Part shown: one piece after another, positions 38,301 to 45,619 of the stretch
How the letters are laid out: each line of letters starts with the position of its first letter
Numbering within the stretch: the first letter of the stretch is position 1
DNA from: Candidatus Anammoxibacter sp.
GTDB taxonomy: Bacteria; Planctomycetota; Brocadiia; Brocadiales; Anammoxibacteraceae
Direction: 5' to 3'
Assembly (NCBI GenBank): GCA_021777055.1
Contig: JAIQZO010000034.1
Coordinates: forward strand, 62,001-126,000
DNA length: 64,000 nt
Position numbers and translations under genes: made by a program
The notes under the pieces: generated by a model
The model's database searches: none
What the model saw: only the letters and a program-made list of their open reading frames with translations
Told to the model about the DNA's origin: nothing

Positions 38301-38643
38301 ATGTCAGAGGTGTAGATTCTGTTCCGATATATTCAAGTCTCCACTGCCAATCAGGCCCGCCATGTAAAGGTTTGAAACTTACACCGTCACTTAAAAAGGT
38401 CATAATGTGGCGTGGGTGACTCAACTCATAACCATCTTCTGTTCTTTGCAAATTATTTATGGCTACTCCCATAGCCTTCTCCGGCGATATAATATTGTCT
38501 TGTGTTGCCTGTGCCTTATTTCTAACGTTATCTGTAACTGAATTAAGAGCTGCAATAGTGTGATTTGTGAATGTCCCTACATCAACTAAAATCATCAATG
38601 TTGATATAGCGACAATAAAAAATATGTTATACCTCTTCTCCAT
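35383..38643 (-). CDS. Giant exported repeat protein 2, two Ig-like modules
   Basis: The start is set at the ATG 38643 (MEKRYNIFF), because GGAG lies 8 bases ahead; the ATG at 38649 is only 2 bases from it. The 1086-residue product has the same order as its neighbour: signal peptide, N-terminal domain, seven 67-residue [23 protein letters not shown] repeats, then two [10 protein letters not shown] modules (one with SEETNEPSVASKVEIDS), a Thr/Pro stalk and the invasin-like end. The C-terminal 130 residues are almost identical to those of protein 1, while the middle blades have diverged. This suggests conserved anchoring and variable display. Confidence 0.82.
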   Translation of the reverse strand: MEKRYNIFFIVAISTLMILVDVGTFTNHTIAALNSVTDNVRNKAQATQDNIISPEKAMGVAINNLQRTEDGYELSHPRHIMTFLSDGVSFKPLHGGPDWQWRLEYIGTESTPLTYINRKTVMPQSSEPGVISYKRGGIVEQYLAKANTVEQQFVITEQLPLKGSDLVIEGAVESAGTLESGKDGWQWNDKNGVVSLGDVFVYDAEGNELPATMNVTVSGTRIVVDGTALAKATYPVTIDPEIGTNDFRISNMGSDGDPNLDAVNPSVAFNPTNNEYLVVWSGKHDIGTLRDSGFEIFGQRIDATTGAEIGTNDFRISDMGTDADTSFDAFLPKVAFNPTNNEYLVVWIGDENIGTLGDDEFEIFGQRINAATGDEIGTNDFRISDMGTDGDTGFFALNPAVTFNPTSNEYLVVWHGSDNTGALVSFEAEVFGQRINAATGEEVGANDFRISDMGTDGDTSFAAQFPAVSFNSTNNQYLVVWKGEDDTETLVNGEFEIFGQRIDAITGTEIGANDFRISDMGTNGDGNFEARFPAVAYSPTNNEYLVVWNGDDNIGTLVDDEFEIFGQRINAATGEEVGANDFRISDMGTDSDISFGGQFPTLSYNLTNNEYLVVWNGDDDTNPLVDDELEIFGQRIDAATGAELGANDFRISDMGTDGDTSFFASQPAVDFNPTNNQYLVVWNGDDDTGALVDDEFEIFGQLLSVKPGPSILSITADDPDDGDTVYSDSDIITVIFSEETNEPSVASKVEIDSIFTFSDSLGIDYTGTWSNASTLVIFITNSIGATPPEIGVFTLTVKESSNLKNVEETSLPSTATSPALVGDFGTLEGPSILSVTADDPDDGDAVYSDGDTITVLFSGATNEVPITTKAELDNLFIFSQILGIDYIGSWTDTSTLVIIIVDSNGATPPAVGELTLTIKESGNLTNAAGTSFVSTGTSPALAGDFGLPVVLPTPTATPEPTFTPITTPTPTPTAEPTPTPAPTLEPTPTPTPTPIDESKLTANPDSFGSSLIPKDVVITVLDKEGNPQAGVRVDATAKGRTVSVRPLSADTRTDGTARFKVRFGFLETNGEVVFSTEDKSVSVTQE

Positions 38644-39231
38644 AATCATTTCTCCTTTATTTAATTAGGGCTTTCTGCTGACTTTAATCTCAGAATTAGA
38701 CTGAATATTTTAGGTAGAGTGCATTTTATGCACCGAAATGAGCTTTCTGTCGAACAACTAATAAAAATGAACATTTCTATACTATTAAATTAACGCCAAC
38801 GGTGGACTTATGCTTTTAAAATCTTAATCCTAATGATACTCTAAATCTTAATCGTAGAGAGTGGATTAAGATTTAGAGTATCATTAGGATTTGCCCCTGA
38901 AAGGGGCGGATATACCAGCCCAGGGCAACGCCCTAGGACAAAAATACAAAAAGATATAGCCCTGTAAGGGCGTAACATACATTGGCGATGAATCTGGAAA
39001 ACATGTTGCACCCATTCAGGGTGCGATTTAATGGTTATCGTTAATCCAGGGCGTTGTCCTGGGCTGCTATGTATAACCCCTTTGGGGGTATTTTGCATAT
39101 CTTTAAATCTTTCTATTCTAAGTTAACTGTAAAATTATAATCTTTATCTATATCCACACACAGCGATTAGAATTAAGACTATAGAATTATTGATGGGTTT
39201 CGCGATAGCGAAACCCACCTACATTCTAAAT
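38644..39231. repeat. Duplicated palindrome-rich spacer, copy 2, with perfect 28-bp hairpin
   Basis: Same layout as copy 1. Here the long hairpin is perfect: arms 38826-38853 and 38864-38891, 28 bp each, loop of 10. The TGATGGGTTTCGCGATAGCG hairpin is at 39191-39218. No gene. Confidence 0.75.
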
Positions 39232-42200
39232 CTACTCTTGTGTAACAGAAACACTCTTATCTTCCGTGTTAAATACTGCCTCGCCATTTGTTGCAAGAAA
39301 TCCGAATCTGACCTTGAATCGTGCTGTTCCGTCTGCACGTGTATTTGCCGATGAAGGTCTTACGGTTACTGTACGCCCGTTCGTAGTTGTCTCAACTCTA
39401 ACACCGGACCTGGGATTTCCATCCTGATCAAGGGCTGTGACTATAACCTCTTGTGGTATAAGAGTGCTTCTAAAGGATTCAGGGTTAGCAGTCAATGCCG
39501 ATTTATCTACCGGGGTTGGTGTAGGTGTTATTACTACCGTTGTTGTTGGTATCGGAGTAGGTGTTGGTTCTGCCGTTGTTGTCGGTGCCGGAGTGGCTGT
39601 TGGCGCTACCGTTGTTATTGGCGTCGGAGTAGGTGTTGTTGGTCCTGTAGTTGTTGTCGGCGTTGGAGTCCCGGAAGGAGTAGATGTTGGAGTTGCCGTC
39701 GGGGTTGGTACCACAACAGTCAACCCGAAGTCTCCCGTTAATGCCGGTGATGTAGCGGTTGAAACAAGTGACGTTTCATCTGCATTCATAAGGTTGCCGC
39801 TCTCTTTTAATGTAAGTGTTAGTCCTCCAATGGCAGGAGGTGTTGCACCCTTTGAATCTACTATAATGATGACAAGAGTTGATGCATCAGTCCATGTGCC
39901 TATGTAATCAACCCCTAGAACCTGAGAGAATTGGAAAATGTTGTCAATCTCAACCTTTGTTGAGACTGGTGGTTGGTTTGTTGCACCTGCAAACAACACA
40001 GTTATGGTATCTCCGTCTGAATAGATCCCATCTCCATCATCAGGGTCGTCAGCTGTTACAGATAATATGGAGGGGGCCTCCAGTGCCCCGAAATCTCCAA
40101 CCAGTGCAGATGATGTTGCTGTTGAAGAGAATGATGTCCCTGCTGCATTCTTAAGGTTACCGCTCTCTTTGACTGTTAATGTAAACACATCAACGGCAGG
40201 AGGTGTTGCACCTGTTGAATCGACTATGGTTATAACCATAGTTGAGGCATCACTCCAAACACCAGTGTAATCCATCCCCAGGGAGTCTGAGAATGTAAAT
40301 AGGGCATTTATTTCCACATTTGTCGAAACTGGAGGTTGGTTTGTTGCTTCTGAAAAGACTACGGTTATTGTATCGCCATCGGTATATATTATATCACCAT
40401 CATCAGGATCATCTGCTGTTATTGTGTCAATGGATGGACCAGGATTAACAGAGAATAGCTGGCCGTATATCTCCACGTCTAATGGTGCAATGTCTCCACC
40501 GTGCCATACCACAAAATACTCATTGCTTGCAGAGTTGAAGGTAACTGCAGCACTCTGGGCATCGAAACTAAGATCTCCATCTGGCCCCATATCACTGAGG
40601 CGCATGTCATTAGTATCTATCTCTGTCTCTTTACCATCAATAACTTTGATGCGCTGGCCAAAAATCTCATCTTCGCTAAACCCTATTGTTCCTGAAATAT
40701 AACTTCCCCACACCACAAAATACTCGTTGTTTAAGGGGTTGAATGTTACACTAGGACTGAATGCCAAGATACTGGTATCTCCATCAGTTCCCATATCACT
40801 GATCCGGAAGTCATTTGCGCCTATCTCAGTTGCATCGGCAGCGTTGATGCGCTGGCCGAATATCTCATTTTCATCATCCACCAATGGAGCCGTATCGTCA
40901 TCACCACGCCACACCACAAGATACTCGTTGTTTATAGAGTTATATGTCACAGAAGGAGAGAAAGCCTGGAAATTGGTGTTTCCATCGGGTCCCATATCGC
41001 TGATACGGAAGTCATTTGCGCCTATCTCAGTGCCATCGGCAGCGTTGATGCGTTGACCGAATATCTCAGATTCATCATCCACTAATGGAGCTGTATCGTC
41101 ATCACCTTCCCAGACAACAAGATACTCGTTGTTTGTAGAGTTGAATGTTACTTTAGGGTTAAAGGTGTTGAAACGAAAATCATCATCAGGCCCCATATCG
41201 CTGATACGAAAGTCATTTGTTCCTATCTCTGCGCCGGTAGCAGCGTTAATGCGTTGACCATAAATCTCATTTTCACTACCCAATGTGTCTGTTATTTCTG
41301 TACCGTTCCATACCACAAGATATTCGTTATTTGTTGAGTTATATGTTACATCTGGAACTAAACCAAAGAAATTGTTATCTTGAGCAACCCCCATATCGCT
41401 AATACGGAAGTCATTTGTTCCTATCTCAGTACCATCGGCCGCATTGATACGCTGGCCGAATATCTCAATTTCATCACCCACTAATGGATCTGTATCATCA
41501 TCACCATGCCACACCACAAGGTACTCGTTGTTTGTAGAATTGTATGCCACTGCCGGGCTGCCTGCGTCGAAATCGCTATTACCATCAGGGCCCATGTCGC
41601 TGATACGAATGTCATTTGTACCTAGCTCTAATCCGGTAGTAGCGTCGATTCGTTGGCCGTATATTTCCGTTTCATCATCCACCAATGGGAGAGTGTCGTC
41701 ATCAGCTTCCCAGACAACAAAATACTCGTTGTTTATAGGGTTGTATGTTACTGAAGGGGATAAAGCGCGGAAATTGGTATCCCCATTAAAAGCTCCCATA
41801 TCGCTAATACGAAAGTCATTTGTTCCTATTTCCGGATCGATAATAACAGGATATACTGCTTTTGCAAGTGCTGCCCCATCAACAACAATACGTGTGCCGG
41901 AAGAGGTGACATTCATTGTTGCGGGAAGTTCATTGTAATCTGCGTCAAATACACGGACATCTCCCAAACTTACCATGCCATTTTTATCATTCCATAACCA
42001 GCCATTGTCAACGGTCTCCAATGCCCCGGAACTCTTAACGGTTCCCTCTATTACAAGATCACGACCCTTTAATGGCAATTGTTCTGTTATAACAAATTGC
42101 TGTTCGACCGTATCTGCTTTTGCCAGATATTGTTCTACTATTCCTCCACGTTTGTAACTTACCACTCCAGGTTCAATGCTTTGTGGCATTACAGTTTTTT

Positions 42201-42555
42201 TATTAATATATGATAAAGAAGTTGATTCTGCTCCGATATGCTCAAGTCTCCACTGCCAATCAGGACCGCCACGCAAGGGCTTGAAACTTACTCCGTCCAT
42301 TGAAAATGTCATTATGTGGCGGGGATGGCTTAACTTGTAACCATCTTCTGTCTTTTGCAAATTGTTTATAGCCAGCCCGACGGCCTTCTCTGGAGATATA
42401 ATACTGCCTTGCGTTAACGAATGAGGCGTTTCCAGACTATCACCCGTGGCCGAATTAATCGCAGCAATAGTGTGGTTTGTAAATGTTACGACATCAACCA
42501 AAATCATCAATGTTGATATGGCTACAATTAAAAATATGTTATACCTCTTCTCCAT
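39232..42555 (-). CDS. Giant exported repeat protein 3, two Ig-like modules, longest Thr-Pro stalk
   Basis: The 1107-residue product follows the same plan: signal peptide, N-terminal domain, seven repeats (some one or two residues longer, e.g. after DMGAFNGD), two [10 protein letters not shown] modules, a Thr-rich stalk with TTTAEPTPTP-type units, and the invasin-like end, which here differs at several places from proteins 1 and 2 (VETTTNGRTVTVRPSSANTR). It is the most diverged of the three, so probably from the oldest duplication. AAAGGAGAAATAATT precedes the ATG. The gene starts of the three copies are 3912-3918 bases apart. Confidence 0.82.
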   Translation of the reverse strand: MEKRYNIFLIVAISTLMILVDVVTFTNHTIAAINSATGDSLETPHSLTQGSIISPEKAVGLAINNLQKTEDGYKLSHPRHIMTFSMDGVSFKPLRGGPDWQWRLEHIGAESTSLSYINKKTVMPQSIEPGVVSYKRGGIVEQYLAKADTVEQQFVITEQLPLKGRDLVIEGTVKSSGALETVDNGWLWNDKNGMVSLGDVRVFDADYNELPATMNVTSSGTRIVVDGAALAKAVYPVIIDPEIGTNDFRISDMGAFNGDTNFRALSPSVTYNPINNEYFVVWEADDDTLPLVDDETEIYGQRIDATTGLELGTNDIRISDMGPDGNSDFDAGSPAVAYNSTNNEYLVVWHGDDDTDPLVGDEIEIFGQRINAADGTEIGTNDFRISDMGVAQDNNFFGLVPDVTYNSTNNEYLVVWNGTEITDTLGSENEIYGQRINAATGAEIGTNDFRISDMGPDDDFRFNTFNPKVTFNSTNNEYLVVWEGDDDTAPLVDDESEIFGQRINAADGTEIGANDFRISDMGPDGNTNFQAFSPSVTYNSINNEYLVVWRGDDDTAPLVDDENEIFGQRINAADATEIGANDFRISDMGTDGDTSILAFSPSVTFNPLNNEYFVVWGSYISGTIGFSEDEIFGQRIKVIDGKETEIDTNDMRLSDMGPDGDLSFDAQSAAVTFNSASNEYFVVWHGGDIAPLDVEIYGQLFSVNPGPSIDTITADDPDDGDIIYTDGDTITVVFSEATNQPPVSTNVEINALFTFSDSLGMDYTGVWSDASTMVITIVDSTGATPPAVDVFTLTVKESGNLKNAAGTSFSSTATSSALVGDFGALEAPSILSVTADDPDDGDGIYSDGDTITVLFAGATNQPPVSTKVEIDNIFQFSQVLGVDYIGTWTDASTLVIIIVDSKGATPPAIGGLTLTLKESGNLMNADETSLVSTATSPALTGDFGLTVVVPTPTATPTSTPSGTPTPTTTTGPTTPTPTPITTVAPTATPAPTTTAEPTPTPIPTTTVVITPTPTPVDKSALTANPESFRSTLIPQEVIVTALDQDGNPRSGVRVETTTNGRTVTVRPSSANTRADGTARFKVRFGFLATNGEAVFNTEDKSVSVTQE

Positions 42556-43031
42556 AATTATTTCTCCTTTTTTTAATTACTGCCGACGGCGGACTTTTGC
42601 TTTTAAAATCTTAATCCTGATGATACTCTTAATCTTAATCGTGGAGTGTGGATTAAGATGAAGAGTATCATTCTTATTTGACCCTGAAAGGGGCGAATAT
42701 AGCATCCCAGGGCAACGCCCCGGGACAGAAATACAAAAAGATATAGCCCTGTAAGGGCGTAACATACATTAGCGATGAATCTGGAAAACATGTTGCACCC
42801 ATTCAGGGTGCAATTTAATGGTTATTGTTAACCCAGGGCGCTGCCCTGGGCTGCTATGTATAACCCCTTTGGGGTATTTTGCATATCTTTAAATCTTTCT
42901 ATTTTAAGTTAACTATAAATTTATAATCTTAATCTATATCCACGCACAGCGATTAGGATTAAGACTATAGAATTATTGATGGGTTTCGCAATAGCGAAAC
43001 CCACCTACATTCTAAATCTACTCCTGTGTAG
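42556..43031. repeat. Duplicated palindrome-rich spacer, copy 3, ending in a gene-end remnant
   Basis: The same palindromes as the other two spacers. After TGATGGGTTTCGCAATAGCG (42978) and its mirror it continues AAATCTACTCCTGTGTA (43014-43030), which is the last coding bases (VTQE-stop) of the giant genes, and then homology stops. This marks a lost fourth copy. Confidence 0.65.
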
Positions 43032-43069
43032 CGGATTTATAATATTTCAAATAAATTATTATAAATCCG
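43032..43069. repeat. Perfect 13-bp inverted repeat at the homology break
   Basis: CGGATTTATAATA (43032-43044) and TATTATAAATCCG (43057-43069), loop 12, exactly where similarity to the giant-gene 3' end stops. It may mark a deletion scar or a small inserted element. Confidence 0.55.
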
Positions 43070-43362
43070 TTCCCTGATAAACGTTTATCTTTTAAATAAT
43101 GATATAAAATTATAACATTTCGTGGTGAGGCTACAATTAAAATAGTTGATGTCAGATAGGGGATCATCTATACAGGAGGTAGGTAAAGAATTTGATTTCT
43201 AGTTTTTTGAAAGTGTAATAATTGGGGGTGTATGGATAAAGAAATGTTGCAAATATTCTTTGTGCTGAAGATGGCGTAAATAGGATGGAGGAAGAGTCCA
43301 AGATGTGTAGATTTAGGAAAAGACATAAAATCAATCATTTGGCAAGACACAAGTAAAGGAAT

Positions 43363-43393
43363 TGTGGCAATAAATGAAATGTTGCACCCTTTT
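43363..43393 (-). promoter_or_regulatory. Partial, orphan enhancer-like element F
   Basis: TGTGGCA (43363-43369) and TGTTGCACCCTTTTT (from 43380) match the far end of elements A-E, followed by the shared flank GCAAAATTTATTTTGCTATG (about 43411). The near TGCCACA box and the sigma-54 promoter are not recognisable (GGGGGTGTATGG at 43224 may be a decayed box), consistent with loss of the gene it served. Confidence 0.45.
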
Positions 43394-44067
43394 TAAGCTA
43401 ATCGGAGTGCAAAATTTATTTTGCTATGGATTTAATTATACAAGGGGAAGATATAAGATTGGATTAACTGTTGGGTGTCCATATTATATGATATACATAG
43501 TGCGGCATGACATACAAGGATTAACGGTTCTTAGTTTTTAAGTGTCAGTTTAGACGTTAAGATCGTAAATCGCTATTCGTTAATTCTTGTTCGTAAATCA
43601 AAATAATATTCAGTATCAAGAGTGCTGTATCTGCCTAATATAATGGGACTTAACAAGTTGTAACTAAAAATTCTTTCTAGAAAAACAAGTTTTCAGAAGG
43701 TAATACTATAATGCGGCTAAACCGTAACAACAGATGGGTTTTGTAGTTTTTATATCCGGAAAGGCATTCGTTCTTCAAGTCGGAGGTTTTAGCCATTCTG
43801 ATATTAGGGCTACTCTGTTGGTCAGTAATAAGTAGTATTAAATGGAATTATTAAATTCACACAATAGAGAGTATTGTTAAGGTCAGATTGGTTCAAGTCG
43901 GAGACTTGAACCAACAATGTACATTGTATTACTATCTGATTTTTAGCAAGATAAATCTTGCACTCCGTTTATTTTGACAATACTATTGCTTTGCGAAAAC
44001 TTCTTCTTCCAAAAATGTTGGTGCAAATTGATTGCAAAAGTCATTAGGCTTAACAGAGTGTGAGGAA
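43394..44067. other. Intergenic DNA with dispersed repeats
   Basis: Contains a ~200-bp sequence (about 43515-43720: CAGTTTAGACGTTAAGATCG, AATCGCTATTCGTTAAT, AAAATAATATTCAG) repeated at 59150-59300, ending in the 3'-element copy at 43669-43711. GGTTCAAGTC..GACTTGAACC hairpin at about 43891-43913 and TTTAGCAAGATAAATCTTGC at 43937. No gene seen. Confidence 0.55.
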
Positions 44068-45495
44068 CTATTTTCTTGACCTGATCAAACGATTATTTAG
44101 TGCTGTTCTTGTCATTCCAAGTATTTGTGCGGCAATAGTCTGGTTTCCATTTGCGCGTTTTAACGCTTCATCAATCAACAATTTTTCTGTCTCTTTCAGG
44201 GTGGGCAGTTTATCTCTAAATATTATATTATTGTCGCTATCTTCTTCTTGGTCAATTTCTTCCAGTACTGACGTTTTATCTGCATTACTATCATCCAGGA
44301 TCTTATCTTTAAATGTTTTCATAGAGAGTACACCGGATTTATGTCTGCTGACAGAATCAAAAATCATTCCTTCCAATTCACGAACATTTCCCGGAAAATT
44401 ATATGTGGCTAAAAGGGTATATAACTCTTTCGGTGGTGTAGGTTTCTTTTTGGACAGCTTTTCTGACGCGCTTTGCAAAAAATACTCTGTAAGTAATGGG
44501 ACGTCATCTATACGCTCACGAAGTGGTGGAATCTGAATATGGTGTGACTGAAGTCTATAGTATAGATCTTTACGAAACTCACCGCACTTCTGCATAGCGT
44601 TAATATCGCAGTTGGTCGCAACAACAATCCTGGCATCTGTTGATTTTAGTGTGTCAGAACCCACCGGGTAGTAATTTCCTTCCTGGATTAGTCTTAACAA
44701 TTTTACCTGTGATTCTTTCTTTAGGTCACCTATTTCGTCTAAGAAAAGAGTCCCTCCAGTTGCTTCTTCTATAAGGCCTTTACGCTCTTTATCTGCACCT
44801 GTAAATGCACCTTTGACATGACCAAAAAGCGTATCAGAGAAGAGGTTGTCGTCAACTCCGGCAATATTAACCGTAACGAACTCTCCTTTTCGATTGCTGG
44901 CATTATGCACCGATTTTGCAATAAGCTCCTTGCCTGCTCCTGTCTCTCCGGTGGCAAGGATAGGAAGTGGTGTTGCTGCAACGGCTTCAATATATTGAAA
45001 AATAGATCTCATTGTGCTGTTTTTTGTTACGATTGAAGAAAAAGCCTCAGGATATTGCAGACTATCAGAAAGAAGGTATTGTTTAAGTCGTGAATTTTCA
45101 TTACGGACTTCTCGCATCTCTATCGCACGCTTAACTGAAGTAACAAGCCGGTTGTCATCTACTGGTTTTAACAAATAGTCAAATGCTCCACTCTTCATAC
45201 ACTCTACGGCAGTTTCAATCTCGCTTATGGCTGTAACCATTACTGCTGGAATCTCTGGATACTCCTGATTGATCTTTGCAAGAAGTTCAGTGCCAGAAAC
45301 TTTTGGCATGGAAATGTCTAGCAGTATCGCTTCGACTTTTTGGTTTGATAGTAGTTCCATTACTTTGCTACTATCATTGCACTCTATAATATTATTTATC
45401 CCTGATGAGTATAGTGTAACGCTAACACTCAATAAGAATTGTTCCTCGTCATCCACTAATAAAACTGGTAGTGCGGGGTATTTGTTTTGTTCCAT
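44068..45495 (-). CDS. NtrC-family sigma-54 response regulator
   Basis: The 475-residue product has a receiver domain with phospho-acceptor Asp60 (ILLDISMP), the acidic pair in LLVDDEE and Lys110; an AAA+ sigma-54 activation domain with GETGAGKE (183-190), GAFTGA (229-234) and GGTLFLDEIGD (about 248-257); and a Fis-type helix-turn-helix (NQTIAAQILGMTRTALNNRL) at the end. It should, when phosphorylated, oligomerise at an upstream site and drive open-complex formation by RpoN holoenzyme. The partner kinase lies directly upstream in the operon. The five sigma-54 promoters at 16-31 kb are candidate targets, not proven. Confidence 0.95.
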   Translation of the reverse strand: MEQNKYPALPVLLVDDEEQFLLSVSVTLYSSGINNIIECNDSSKVMELLSNQKVEAILLDISMPKVSGTELLAKINQEYPEIPAVMVTAISEIETAVECMKSGAFDYLLKPVDDNRLVTSVKRAIEMREVRNENSRLKQYLLSDSLQYPEAFSSIVTKNSTMRSIFQYIEAVAATPLPILATGETGAGKELIAKSVHNASNRKGEFVTVNIAGVDDNLFSDTLFGHVKGAFTGADKERKGLIEEATGGTLFLDEIGDLKKESQVKLLRLIQEGNYYPVGSDTLKSTDARIVVATNCDINAMQKCGEFRKDLYYRLQSHHIQIPPLRERIDDVPLLTEYFLQSASEKLSKKKPTPPKELYTLLATYNFPGNVRELEGMIFDSVSRHKSGVLSMKTFKDKILDDSNADKTSVLEEIDQEEDSDNNIIFRDKLPTLKETEKLLIDEALKRANGNQTIAAQILGMTRTALNNRLIRSRK

Positions 45496-45500
45496 ATTTT

Positions 45501-45534
45501 AACCTGTAAAAACTTGTTATTTTAGAAAGATTTT
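45501..45534 (+). repeat. Partial copy of the dispersed 3'-of-gene element
   Basis: ACCTGTAAAAACTTGTTA followed by TTTTAGAAAGATTTT, in opposite orientation to the other copies relative to its genes, lying between the kinase stop and the regulator start, close enough to the regulator ATG (45495) to overlap its ribosome site. Confidence 0.5.
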
Positions 45535-45536
45535 AA

Positions 45537-45589
45537 TATCACTGCAAGGACGCAAAGGATAAGCTTTTCTTTGTGTCTTTGCAGTGATA
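45537..45589 (-). promoter_or_regulatory. Long hairpin between kinase and regulator genes
   Basis: TATCACTGCAAGGACGCAAAG (45537-45557) pairs with its near-perfect complement ending GCAGTGATA at 45589. Lying inside the operon it could set the ratio of kinase to regulator messages. Confidence 0.5.
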
Positions 45590-45619
45590 CTGCTCTATGT
45601 TTCATTTTTTAGTTTTAGA

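Noticed and set aside
38841..39098. Small frames within the spacers between the giant genes
   Set aside because: They are translations of palindromic repeat DNA and recur wherever the repeat occurs.
31807..42555. Possible CRISPR-like regular repeats
   Set aside because: The 201-bp periodicity is that of coding repeats with no short direct repeat and unique spacer structure.
43888..43915. GGTTCAAGTC..GACTTGAACC as part of a tRNA
   Set aside because: Only a simple hairpin; no acceptor, D or anticodon arms around it.
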